IMG/VR virus record: IMGVR_UViG_3300030098_005849
Coordinates: 1-50,642 of that record
Reading direction: 5' to 3' (one strand)
Source of the DNA: a virus
DNA: 50,642 nt
A model generated the notes under the pieces. It was given only the letters and a program-made list of their open reading frames with translations, searched no databases and was not told the origin of the DNA. Shown here piece by piece: positions 1 to 7,135 of this stretch (its first letter is position 1; each line of letters starts with the position of its first letter). The position numbers and the translations under genes are program-made.

Positions 1-145
1 GTATGCTAGGGATTATAATCCATTTTGCATAATTTGCCATAGCAACATTAAAAAGAATTACTCCTCCTGCTCCCATAAGGGGCCACCATCCTCGTTTTCC
101 ACGGGTTACTGTGAGCATTACAATGCCAGCACCTATGCATAAGGG
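1..145. repeat. Left copy of the terminal direct repeat
   Basis: Bases 1..145 recur at 50498..50642 in the same orientation. The only difference I find is A at position 50 against G at 50547. The two window ends therefore join, which suggests a circular map, a circularly permuted molecule or a short true terminal repeat. The repeat lies inside a lipoprotein gene, and the difference is silent there (Phe TTT versus TTC). Confidence 0.92.
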
Positions 146-310
146 GATAATCCAGTTATAAGCACTGGTTGTAGAAGACAATTCTAAAGGGCTAGATCCT
201 AATCCATCAATAGGAATACTTACTCCAGGGACAGGAGTAGGGATACCAGACATTGAAGAACACCCAGTTAATGCAAGAGAACTCAACATAAAAAATTGTA
301 TTGGTTTCAT
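1..310 (-). CDS. Lipoprotein with membrane segments, N-terminal part of a gene split by the window ends
   Basis: The ATG at 310..308 overlaps the stop of the upstream gene as ATGA. The start reads MKPIQFFMLSSLALTGC, a signal peptide with a lipobox (LTGC, Cys17), so acylation at Cys17 and an envelope location are expected. A Pro/Ser-rich linker (about 18 to 50) precedes a first hydrophobic segment near 52 to 67. The frame runs off base 1 and continues in frame at the other end (50642 down to 50301), giving about 168 residues in all. The remainder has two further hydrophobic stretches and a basic tail. The gene follows small basic proteins and precedes a decoration-like protein. It could be a lysis factor of spanin type or a virion/envelope protein; the function is not established. 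Confidence 0.75.
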   Translation of the reverse strand, partial: MKPIQFFMLSSLALTGCSSMSGIPTPVPGVSIPIDGLGSSPLELSSTTSAYNWIIPLCIGAGIVMLTVTRGKRGWWPLMGAGGVILFNVAMANYAKWIIIPSI

Positions 311-534
311 TTTTTCTTTGCTTTCTTCTTCCAGCTTATACGAGCTGGGCCTTTTTTTCTTTTAGCTGCAGCAGTGCATTGAGCTTTAGTTGGGCGACAT
401 GCAGGATATGGTCGTTTACTTCCACCTTTTGCAGACTTACGTCCACATGGTTTTCCTGTCTTACAGTCGACCCAACCTTTGCCTTTGTTGCGACCGAACC
501 ACTTACGTAGACTATCGCTTTTTCTTTTTGCCAT
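307..534 (-). CDS. Small basic protein with conserved Trp/Cys motifs
   Basis: This 75-residue, lysine- and arginine-rich protein carries the motifs KWFGRNKGKGWVDC, GKPCGR and YPACRPT, then a tail of Lys/Arg. From memory this motif order recurs in small proteins of aquatic phages and some large DNA viruses, where no function is known. The net charge suggests nucleic acid binding or packing with DNA; the regularly placed Cys could bind metal. It is the last of four consecutive tiny basic genes read leftward. Its start overlaps the end of the preceding 36-residue gene by 23 bases, and its stop overlaps the next ATG as ATGA. Confidence 0.75.
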   Translation of the reverse strand: MAKRKSDSLRKWFGRNKGKGWVDCKTGKPCGRKSAKGGSKRPYPACRPTKAQCTAAAKRKKGPARISWKKKAKKK

Positions 535-622
535 TACCTTTTTTCTTCATACCGTTCTTTTTCTTAGGCATTGCTTTTGCTTTGTACATCTTTTTTCCTT
601 TCGGGCATTTTCCACCGTGCAT
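512..622 (-). CDS. 36-residue lysine-rich micro-protein
   Basis: A short frame begins at ATG 622..620, which overlaps the stop of the upstream gene as TAATG, and ends with TAG at 514..512 inside the next gene. It starts MHGGKCPKGKKMYKAK and ends in KKKKR; I count 16 lysines in 36 residues with one cysteine. Without it there would be an 87-base hole in an otherwise gapless series of overlapping genes, and the TAATG junction is the same as at the next gene upstream, so I regard it as real. It probably binds nucleic acid by charge. It could alternatively be a by-product of A-rich codons, but the junction argues against that. Confidence 0.6.
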   Translation of the reverse strand: MHGGKCPKGKKMYKAKAMPKKKNGMKKKGNGKKKKR

Positions 623-792
623 TATTTTTTCCTTTTACTCTTGGATTTTGTACCCCAGTTAGCTGCACCGACCTTACGGCACTTAACCAACGCTCCTGAA
701 GCATATGCACTAGGCCACTTAGTATACCGTGACTTGACCTTATGATAACAAGCATCTCTTTTTGCTCCAGCTTTTTTCTTTTTCTTTGCCAT
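622..792 (-). CDS. Small basic protein with YASGALVKCRKVGAANWG motif
   Basis: A longer frame from 804 is open, but the ATG at 792..790 overlaps the upstream stop as TAATG and gives the natural start MAKKKKKAGAKRDACYHKVK. The 56-residue protein has DACYHKVKSRYTKWPSAYAS followed by GALVKCRKVGAANWG. I remember this motif pair from small uncharacterised proteins of marine phages. Two Cys, two Trp and a strongly basic charge suggest a compact nucleic-acid-associated or virion-associated protein. It sits second in a run of four small basic genes that are translationally coupled. Confidence 0.75.
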   Translation of the reverse strand: MAKKKKKAGAKRDACYHKVKSRYTKWPSAYASGALVKCRKVGAANWGTKSKSKRKK

Positions 793-1082
793 TAACATTT
801 CCACCTTCGTCTGGCTTGACGCAATCTAGAGTTAGGATTCTTTGCAGCTTTAGGAAACTTTTTCATTTGACCTGCACTCCTGGCACAGAATGACTTACGT
901 CTCTTAGCTGCTTTGCTACCTTTTTTAACTTTGCCTGTGACGGCACCTTTTAATTTAGATCCAGGATTATCTCTTCTGTATTTTGCAATTCCTTTACGAG
1001 TCATTCCTGCACCAGCTTTGGTAGGACGTTTGTGTCCTCCTTTGATGGTATGACCTTTCATTGAACCCCGTTTTTTAGCCAT
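792..1082 (-). CDS. Small basic protein with RRKSFCARSAGQMKKFP motif
   Basis: This 96-residue protein is rich in Lys, Arg and Gly. It contains GMTRKGIAKYRRDNPGSKLK, then a RRKSFCARSAGQMKKFP segment and a C-terminal RLRQARRRWKC. This Cys/Trp-containing pattern is, to my knowledge, a recurrent family of unknown function in phages and some large viruses. It is the first of the four-gene basic cluster. A good ribosome site (AAGGGGTAAAGC before ATG 1082) follows a 17-base gap from the upstream membrane protein. Roles in DNA condensation or inside the head are plausible guesses. Confidence 0.78.
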   Translation of the reverse strand: MAKKRGSMKGHTIKGGHKRPTKAGAGMTRKGIAKYRRDNPGSKLKGAVTGKVKKGSKAAKRRKSFCARSAGQMKKFPKAAKNPNSRLRQARRRWKC

Positions 1083-1099
1083 TGCTTTACCCCTTATAT

Positions 1100-1288
1100 C
1101 TATGAAAGATATTTAATCCCCATAGTTACAATAAAAGAAATGATTGCTGCTCCAAAATAAATTTTAGTTTGAATAATTCCAAGATGCCGTTCAATTCTGT
1201 TCAACCTTCCATCAATATCATCTAGCTTACTGCCATTTTTTTCTAACCGATAAAGAACTTCTGACTCCCGCTTTTCCCATTCACTCAT
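1100..1288 (-). CDS. Coiled-coil plus C-terminal membrane segment, XhlA/holin-like
   Basis: This protein of 62 residues has an N-terminal charged helical part (about 1 to 40, MSEWEKRESEVLYRLEKNG onward) followed by a single hydrophobic helix (about 42 to 60) ending KYLS. That layout resembles XhlA-type haemolysin/lysis-associated proteins and small tail-anchored holin accessories. The start overlaps the LamG-like gene stop as ATGA. A lysis role fits the shape but is not proven; it could equally anchor virion assembly factors. Confidence 0.6.
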   Translation of the reverse strand: MSEWEKRESEVLYRLEKNGSKLDDIDGRLNRIERHLGIIQTKIYFGAAIISFIVTMGIKYLS

Positions 1289-2355
1289 CTTCGATTCCTA
1301 TCGTATACATTTAAAGGTTCTTTTAAAGTGTAAGGAATAACAGGATTAGAAGTTAACTTGGTAGTAGACAAAGTAGATCCTGCTACACAATGACATGTAG
1401 TTGGAGGTCCTTGTTTATAAGTATGGACACTTCCTCCTGTTCCTGCTTCATCAGAATCGGGAAGTAAATCATCGTATTTCCAAGCTAAATATCCTTCCAT
1501 TCTATCTCTAATATCTTCATGGAAGGTGCTTCCCATATGAATCATACAAGCTTCAAACATAGATCCTCGTATGCTTTCATCAAATCCATTATCATTTCCT
1601 AAGATAAAAGCACCAGAGTCATTCATGTTTATAGATCCAGAACTAGCAGTGCTTTCTGCTAATGCAGCTCCAGCAAAATAAGTTTGTACTTTTTGGTTAG
1701 TCCCATCTGCAGCTATAGTTCTTGCACATCCTACAAAAGTAGTAAGGGGTCCTGTTCCACTAGTTTGAGCTGAGTCATAAGTCCAAACTCCACCTGTTAC
1801 ATTTCCTGTTTTTGCATTAATAGTTAGGTTAGCTGTGGTTGCTCCTTGAAAGTTATCACTAAGATTACTTCTTGTATAGTGAGTACCCCCAGCTCCATCT
1901 TTTGTTGAGTGCCATACACCTCTGTTTGCTGCTCTTGTAGAGAGAGCATTGGAACTTGTTAATGCATCGTTTGCAAAAATAAATTGATTTACATTAGCAG
2001 GAACTACAGAGCTACTAGCATTAACAGTTTCGTTTTCTAAATAACAATAGAATAAAAAACAACCATATCCTACATCTCCTATCGTAGAAGAAGAAGCAGA
2101 TGAAGTAAAATAACTTTCTTTATCTGTATGGTAACTAGCTCCTGTGTACCCATTTTTTACAGCACCATCAGAAGTTTGAGGAACTCTTGTACCTCCTGAT
2201 TTTACTGCTGCTGTTAAATTAGTAGAAGTATCTGCATCATTTTGCCAGATAGTACAGGTTGCATTTACTGGTAAAGATTCTGGGCGTACCCACATTGAGC
2301 AAGTTGTACTAGAATCGTACGCACCTTCTACGTCTGTTGGTTTCCAAAGAGGCAT
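1285..2355 (-). CDS. LamG/concanavalin-like virion surface protein
   Basis: The 356-residue product starts MPLWKPTDVEGAYDSSTTC, a beginning common in phage structural proteins with a lectin-like (LamG) jelly roll. Residues from about 200 to 300 carry the family-like end motif EACMIHMGSTFHEDIRDRME followed by GYLAWKYDDLLP, recalling the EGYLAWKWG segment of such proteins. A C-terminal extension with CHC follows. It is probably a fibre or head-decorating protein that binds glycans. A strong ribosome site (GGGGAGTAACCC before ATG) marks the start. Its neighbour upstream is also virion-like, so these two form a small structural pair at the far end of the leftward unit. Confidence 0.65.
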   Translation of the reverse strand: MPLWKPTDVEGAYDSSTTCSMWVRPESLPVNATCTIWQNDADTSTNLTAAVKSGGTRVPQTSDGAVKNGYTGASYHTDKESYFTSSASSSTIGDVGYGCFLFYCYLENETVNASSSVVPANVNQFIFANDALTSSNALSTRAANRGVWHSTKDGAGGTHYTRSNLSDNFQGATTANLTINAKTGNVTGGVWTYDSAQTSGTGPLTTFVGCARTIAADGTNQKVQTYFAGAALAESTASSGSINMNDSGAFILGNDNGFDESIRGSMFEACMIHMGSTFHEDIRDRMEGYLAWKYDDLLPDSDEAGTGGSVHTYKQGPPTTCHCVAGSTLSTTKLTSNPVIPYTLKEPLNVYDRNRR

Positions 2356-2358
2356 GGG

Positions 2359-3102
2359 TTACTCCCCAAGTTCACAGGTAATTACTAAGTTGCAATCACT
2401 ACTTCCATCTTCAGCATCAGTAAGTTTAACTCTCATATGAGGCATTAGAGTTACAACTGCAACATCAACACCATCATCAGCAAGATTAGTAATAGTATGA
2501 AGAGTCTTCCAAGCAGAAGCATTGTCAAAAGTTTCTTCTGCAAAATTACTATCAGTATCTGTAAAGACAGGAGTTGAAGTAAGTTGAGCATCCTCATTCA
2601 TTAATTCAATCCAAATTTTATCATCAGCGTACCAAGCATTTGCCTGGAATTTTATGGTTGAATCATCACGAGCATGGTTGATTGCTAGTACTACATTTGT
2701 AGCTACTACATCTACATTATTAACACTATCTGTTCCAACAGAAACATTAGTTGCATCTACTGTAGTAGAAGTTCCTGATGCTATAGCATCTTTAAAAGTA
2801 AAAACTACTGCGTTTCCCATACCATCATTGATTGTAAAAGCATGATCATTAGTAGGGTTAGCTGTAGAAACTGTAGCTCTTGCAACTTTTCTAGTCCTAG
2901 GACCATGCATTGAGCCTTGAATTTCTATACTATTTGTACCCCCTGACCAGACTGCAGTTGTAGTAACGAGTCCTGTCCTAGCTCCTTGTGCAAAAGAAGG
3001 GGTTAAAACATCAGAAAAAGCCCCATCCGCACCGAAAAGAAACTTTTGCATAGTAGCTGCTGGGGAATTACCAGATACTAGCTTAAAGAATTGGTTATTC
3101 AT
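2359..3102 (-). CDS. Virion protein with a repeat domain shared with the large tail protein
   Basis: A GTG at 3111 is open, but ATG 3102..3100 has GGTGGA upstream and overlaps the ERCC4 gene stop as ATGA, so I use it (247 residues). The middle part has a beta-rich module: DGMGNAVVFTFKDA, then SGTSTTVDATNVSVG, then a VVLAINHA helix. The same order (DGT-TF, TDGT/SGT, A-AI/VTHA) appears in the 1670-residue tail protein. The end, HMRVKLTDAEDGSSDCNLVI, looks like a surface beta domain. I infer a head or tail decoration protein. Confidence 0.55.
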   Translation of the reverse strand: MNNQFFKLVSGNSPAATMQKFLFGADGAFSDVLTPSFAQGARTGLVTTTAVWSGGTNSIEIQGSMHGPRTRKVARATVSTANPTNDHAFTINDGMGNAVVFTFKDAIASGTSTTVDATNVSVGTDSVNNVDVVATNVVLAINHARDDSTIKFQANAWYADDKIWIELMNEDAQLTSTPVFTDTDSNFAEETFDNASAWKTLHTITNLADDGVDVAVVTLMPHMRVKLTDAEDGSSDCNLVITCELGE

Positions 3103-3605
3103 TTTGTCCACCTATATCCGTTTATTAATAAACGAGCACACCAATCTGAAAATGCCTGGCGGTGACACCTTGCCCCAGTTGGCATTAACAGCAATTGTAT
3201 CTTACGTTCTTGGAGAAATTTAAGCAAACAATCTAATACAATTTCTGGTTTTTCTACATATCTCTGGGGTCGTAGAAAATTAGTGGGTGTTCCTTCTGCC
3301 ATTAGGATCGGATTCCGTGCTTCAGCCAGCCTATCCAACGCAGAAAGGAATCTTTTATTGTCTTTAGTGATACAGTTTTTTGAGAGTTCAGAAAGAGATC
3401 CTTTCCGTTCAATAACTGTACCCATTGGATCTTCTTGGAGTTGGTAGTCACCCGTCTCCAGTTGTTCCTTGATGACATGTATCTGGACCGTTTGCGTCTT
3501 CTTCTTGCCTGGTGGGTACGCATCATTCCAGAGTACTAAATGTTTCGGGAATAAGAGGGGTCTTTTCTCCCGAGTGTCCTGAATGATCGTAAATGATTTT
3601 TTCAA
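3099..3605 (-). CDS. ERCC4/XPF-type DNA nuclease
   Basis: The product of 168 residues carries the ERCC4 nuclease signature: IIQDTREKRPL (Asp10), LETGDYQL (Asp53) and VIERKGSLSEL (Glu66, Arg67, Lys68), the GDx(n)ERKxxxD-like core. Such enzymes cut branched or flapped DNA and serve in recombination or replication-fork processing. The start is TTG at 3605, with AAGGT correctly placed upstream; a start further in would lose the first acidic motif. The gene therefore overlaps the end of the HTH gene by 83 bases in another frame. It lies just downstream of the polymerase, which fits a repair or resolution role. Confidence 0.8.
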   Translation of the reverse strand: MKKSFTIIQDTREKRPLLFPKHLVLWNDAYPPGKKKTQTVQIHVIKEQLETGDYQLQEDPMGTVIERKGSLSELSKNCITKDNKRFLSALDRLAEARNPILMAEGTPTNFLRPQRYVEKPEIVLDCLLKFLQERKIQLLLMPTGARCHRQAFSDWCARLLINGYRWTK

Positions 3606-3876
3606 TGTGACCTTGTGATATTTTGTACAAGGATGTTACTTCTTCTGGGGTAAAACCATACGTCATGGCATCTGTAACCCGTTTTCTCTTCGCCTTGGAC
3701 ACGTAGTTATAAGGCCATTTGTATCTTTTTGCAACTCGGTAGGCATAGTTTACTGAAATATTACAAGCATAAGCTGCTTCTTTTATCTCAACTCCCTCTG
3801 CCAACATGGATTTTAAATCGTTTAATACTTCTTTTCTTTTTTGTAAATCAAATCTAGGACCAGGTTTCACTGTCAT
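3523..3876 (-). CDS. Helix-turn-helix DNA-binding protein
   Basis: In this 117-residue basic protein, residues 28 to 52 (EGVEIKEAAYACNISVNYAY) read as a helix-turn-helix, and a second similar segment is seen near residues 74 to 95 (GFTPEEVTSLYKISQGHIEK). It could be a regulator, a replication accessory or a terminase-small-like protein. It starts inside the polymerase gene end (23-base overlap), and its own last 28 codons overlap the nuclease gene. The base order around the overlap serves both frames. Confidence 0.6.
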   Translation of the reverse strand: MTVKPGPRFDLQKRKEVLNDLKSMLAEGVEIKEAAYACNISVNYAYRVAKRYKWPYNYVSKAKRKRVTDAMTYGFTPEEVTSLYKISQGHIEKIIYDHSGHSGEKTPLIPETFSTLE

Positions 3877-5758
3877 ACTTCAATGGTATCTTTCTTCCAT
3901 AAAGTTGACAAAGATAATTCCAATATAATTTATTTTCTACGTTTAAGATGGCTTGATGGAAGATTTCTTTGAGAGAATCTATCTTGTGTTTAGGGCATTC
4001 GAAGTACAAAGCATCGTAAACATTCATAAGAAGTTTGATATCTGAGTCGTATCGTTGAGATCGTAAAGGTTTTAGTTGGTTATTAACTTCTATCTGTATG
4101 CTTAACAAGGTATTGCTGGCGGTGGTTTGAACGGGGAAGTTGACCATCTCGCTGATCTGGTATTTGTCCCCACCTCTGAAGAATCTCGATTGTCCTATGA
4201 AAGGAAGCTCGTATCTGCCTGTGGTTTCTGAAGTTCTAATGACTTCTTCTTGCCAATTCCACAAGCCAGGTCGGTGTTGCTTACGAGTGCGAACAATCTC
4301 TTGAAAGAAAGTCTTTGGTTTGTTTTGTCCTGTCATTGCCATCACGGTAGACTGCATAGTGTCAGCACCAGATCGGAACAGATCGGCAAAGTTAATACAT
4401 TTTCCTACCTGTCTCTCTTCATTTGTTACATTTTGTTTCATAAAGATTTGAGATGCTCGTTCGGCATGTAGATCTAAGTCATCTAAATAGGCAGCACAGA
4501 GAGCAGCATCTCCCGATAGGAGGGCTGCGACTCTGAGCTCTATTTGTGATAGATCAAATCCGATGATCTCATTCTTTAAACTCTTAATCCCCTTCTTTAT
4601 TATTGGGGGGAATGTCTGAGCACTCGGTCGTTTGCAAGTAATTCGGCCTTGTAAAGTACCGCCATCGCTAAATTTCCCACCTGTGATGTACCAAGTAGGG
4701 TAAATTCGCCCCCCAATTATCTTAGAAGACTTGTCTTCTGGTCTGTTTCGTCTGTGTTTTAAAAGCGGATAGCAATACGAAGAAAGGATCTTTTGATTAC
4801 TGCTGTGCTGTTTGCACATTTGTAGCAGGTCCACCAGGAAAGAATCAGATGGTAGTTTAGATGACAAGAGATTTCGGTTGTTATCATTGTAGCTTATCTG
4901 TTTTGTTTTTTGTGTATACTCAAGCATTGGATGGTCACGGATCTCCCCTCCTATGGTGTCACAAAGCATGTTCATGAAGGTTTGTTTAGATCCTGCAGAA
5001 CCTGTGCCTTCAAGGAGAAGGTCGTGGTTTTTACAAAACTCCAGGGCTTCCTGGATCTTTTCTTGTGTAGTTAATTCCAACTCTTCTAGGTAGTTGGTGT
5101 CCATTGGTATACCATCTTCTGACATACGCAGTACTGACCATAGAACATCCGAGTAAAAGTCTATGCAATATTCACTTGCTTTGGCTGTGCCTGGATAGTC
5201 TTTCTTTATCCTGCGTAGTAACTCACGACAAGCAAGGACAGTATTATGGGTATCCAGCACGTTGTAATAATGTAATTCTTTATCGCTGCTACTCTCGAAT
5301 CGATGATTCGCTGCGGTAAAACCTTCGTACTTATGGGTTCGGAGTACGGGTCCGAGATCTTTAAGAGATTTTTCTGGTCGTGTTTCATCATGGAGATAAT
5401 TTAAGATCTGTAGATCTATTAACCTTTTATTTATTAGGGACATTTGAAATAGTTTATTGAACTTACGTAGATACATTAAATCGAACAGTATGTTCATACC
5501 GATTATAGTGTTGGATTCTGTGATCCAATGATGCAGTCTTCGAACCTCCTCTTCTTTCTGCATATCAAAAGACATTGAATAAGTGGGCATCAAGTTATCT
5601 AACTCACCTTCGCAAATAGTTATTGCTGCAGTGTGTACAAGATTACCTACTTGAATTTGATCTGTGTGTATAGATTTATCTGGATGGAATACAGTCTGCT
5701 CTGGCAGCCATTCGACTGCACCGTAGGTTTCTATATCAAGGCTTATGGTGAATGACAT
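3854..5758 (-). CDS. polA: Family A DNA polymerase with 3'-5' proofreading domain
   Basis: The product of 634 residues is a replicative phage polymerase. The exonuclease motifs are intact: DIE (Asp8, Glu10), NILFD (Asn89, Asp93) and YNVLD (Tyr165, Asp169). Polymerase motif A is FDLSQIELR (Asp402). The O-helix reads R449, K453, F457, F461, so the position equal to E. coli Phe762 is Phe, while the position equal to Tyr766 is also Phe. Motif C is VYDALYFE, where the usual His-Asp-Glu is Tyr-Asp-Ala, keeping the metal-binding Asp582. No 5' nuclease domain is present. The start overlaps the uracil glycosylase gene by 23 bases. Confidence 0.92.
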   Translation of the reverse strand: MSFTISLDIETYGAVEWLPEQTVFHPDKSIHTDQIQVGNLVHTAAITICEGELDNLMPTYSMSFDMQKEEEVRRLHHWITESNTIIGMNILFDLMYLRKFNKLFQMSLINKRLIDLQILNYLHDETRPEKSLKDLGPVLRTHKYEGFTAANHRFESSSDKELHYYNVLDTHNTVLACRELLRRIKKDYPGTAKASEYCIDFYSDVLWSVLRMSEDGIPMDTNYLEELELTTQEKIQEALEFCKNHDLLLEGTGSAGSKQTFMNMLCDTIGGEIRDHPMLEYTQKTKQISYNDNNRNLLSSKLPSDSFLVDLLQMCKQHSSNQKILSSYCYPLLKHRRNRPEDKSSKIIGGRIYPTWYITGGKFSDGGTLQGRITCKRPSAQTFPPIIKKGIKSLKNEIIGFDLSQIELRVAALLSGDAALCAAYLDDLDLHAERASQIFMKQNVTNEERQVGKCINFADLFRSGADTMQSTVMAMTGQNKPKTFFQEIVRTRKQHRPGLWNWQEEVIRTSETTGRYELPFIGQSRFFRGGDKYQISEMVNFPVQTTASNTLLSIQIEVNNQLKPLRSQRYDSDIKLLMNVYDALYFECPKHKIDSLKEIFHQAILNVENKLYWNYLCQLYGRKIPLKYDSETWS

Positions 5759-6455
5759 ATTTCTCTGGGGTTATACTTTTAAATTTGTTAGGTGAAAGAG
5801 AACGTATCCAAATAGGAGGACCGCATTCGATGTGAATATCTGATGCCCAATCTTTGACCATAGCCATGTGAGACTCCACAGCATTAATGTTATTGTGATC
5901 AAAAATACAAGCAGTAGGGTGGAAAGTAGAAAAGATAGTAAGGCTTCTTTCCGAGTCTGGAAGTAAGTAAGTAGTTCCATTTTCTCTAAGTCCTTTCCTA
6001 ATATTCATTTTAGGTTTGTTCAAAATCAATTTGTAAAAAGATTGTACTGCAATGCTTCCCAAAAGAATGACGGCTACTTGTTTGTAAACCATTAGCAAAG
6101 TAGTCAGGTCGGCTAATGTTTTTGTGTAGCATTCTTTTAAGTTTGCATTCTTTACTTTTGTATCTTTTTCAGGACAACATCGTACTAGATTGGTTGTGAA
6201 AACACTAGCATTTTCTGTGACTAAACTTCCAAGTGCATAAGCTTTTGCAATTATGTCTCCGACTTTACCTACGAAAGGTTGTCGTTGTTTACTTGCAAAG
6301 TAATCAGGAGAATGTCCAATAAATAAAACTGCTTTTGAATGATGCGTTTCTCCCTGGATAGTGATGTGTTGTGTGGCATGACCTGTTGTAGGAGAAGTAA
6401 TATGGAGGTCACATTTCTGACAGTCTTGATGACTGGGAAAAATAATTCTGGTCAC
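5736..6455 (-). CDS. Family 4/SPO1-type uracil-DNA glycosylase-like protein
   Basis: This protein of 239 residues has the cysteine pattern of the iron-sulphur uracil glycosylases: Cys12 and Cys15 (CQKC), Cys93/94 (TTNLVRCCPEKD) and Cys109. Motif 1, usually GEAPG with PFVG, reads FIGHSPD then RQPFVGKVGD; the acidic residue at the second position is His48. The later motif FSTFHP keeps His179. It may remove uracil, or act as a non-catalytic polymerase partner. In phage SPO1 a domain of this family is fused to the polymerase; here it lies immediately upstream and overlaps it. Start GTG with AAGGA five bases upstream. Confidence 0.82.
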   Translation of the reverse strand: MTRIIFPSHQDCQKCDLHITSPTTGHATQHITIQGETHHSKAVLFIGHSPDYFASKQRQPFVGKVGDIIAKAYALGSLVTENASVFTTNLVRCCPEKDTKVKNANLKECYTKTLADLTTLLMVYKQVAVILLGSIAVQSFYKLILNKPKMNIRKGLRENGTTYLLPDSERSLTIFSTFHPTACIFDHNNINAVESHMAMVKDWASDIHIECGPPIWIRSLSPNKFKSITPEKYVIHHKP

Positions 6456-6464
6456 AGCAATCCT

Positions 6465-6764
6465 TTACTTGTGTAGGTTTTTTAAGTAGGCTTTCCATCT
6501 TTCAGAAGCTACTTTTACATTGTCATTAATGGTGTTGGGTTGGGTGTAATCAATCATAATACTTTCTCCTGGTTTAGTAGGAGTTTTTCTTTTGTGTTTG
6601 TTACATCCAGGGCAAGGAGTTTTTTCTTGTTGTTGTTGGTAAGGGAATAGTTTGTTTAATTTATCTCTTCTTTTTTTACAAGAGTCACAAGACTTTACCT
6701 TCCCAAACGTCGCTGTTTTAATAGCTTTTTCTATTGAATCTCCTAATCCCTTTGACTTACTCAT
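6465..6764 (-). CDS. Small zinc-finger-like protein (CDSCKKRRDKLNKLFPY)
   Basis: An upstream start at 6791 is open, but ATG 6764 overlaps the lysozyme stop as ATGA and gives the beginning MSKSKGLGDSIEKAIKTATF (99 residues). It contains CDSCKKRRDKLNKLFPY and then CPGCNKHKRK, two CxxC pairs that could hold one zinc. From memory, the first half resembles small phage proteins with the pattern GLGD...C..C..R...LN..FPY, often near lysis or packaging genes and of unknown function. The C-terminal ERWKAYLKNLHK is helical. A nucleic acid or protein adaptor role is likely. Confidence 0.65.
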   Translation of the reverse strand: MSKSKGLGDSIEKAIKTATFGKVKSCDSCKKRRDKLNKLFPYQQQQEKTPCPGCNKHKRKTPTKPGESIMIDYTQPNTINDNVKVASERWKAYLKNLHK

Positions 6765-7135
6765 TTCAAAAACCTCTTTACTTTCTTCCAATATTTTTTT
6801 GTACTATCTTTTTTCCAACCGTTTGGTCCTCCATTCCATATGCGAGCACCTATTTCATCGGTAAAGATTTTTCCTGTTCTATCGGGACCTGCATATCTTT
6901 CCATATATCGTCTAAAGATTTGAACAGAGTAATATAATTCTTCACATTTTTCATACTTCTCTCCTTCTTTAGCTACATCTGACCAGGCTGCATAAGTTAT
7001 TTGCATAGGTCCTATCTCACCTGCTTCTCCTTCTGGACAATTTTCTAAACATTGATTGGTTTCTACTTTCCAAATAGCTAACTCTAATGGAGTCATTGTG
7101 CTTATTAAAGCAGTCATTAAACTAGTTACTATCAT
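6761..7135 (-). CDS. Lysozyme-like endolysin
   Basis: The product of 124 residues has a lysozyme/transglycosylase fold signature: an early catalytic-type Glu (Glu25 in AIWKVETNQ), GEIGPMQITYAAW, a YSVQIFRRYMERY helix and ARIWNGGPNGW followed by a YWKKVKRF end. It should cut the peptidoglycan glycan strand at lysis. The first 16 residues are hydrophobic and may act as a weak signal or signal-anchor sequence. Several Cys (29, 33 and one near 64) could pair. Both ends overlap neighbours as ATGA, so it is coupled within the leftward unit rather than in a compact lysis cassette. Confidence 0.75.
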   Translation of the reverse strand: MIVTSLMTALISTMTPLELAIWKVETNQCLENCPEGEAGEIGPMQITYAAWSDVAKEGEKYEKCEELYYSVQIFRRYMERYAGPDRTGKIFTDEIGARIWNGGPNGWKKDSTKKYWKKVKRFLK

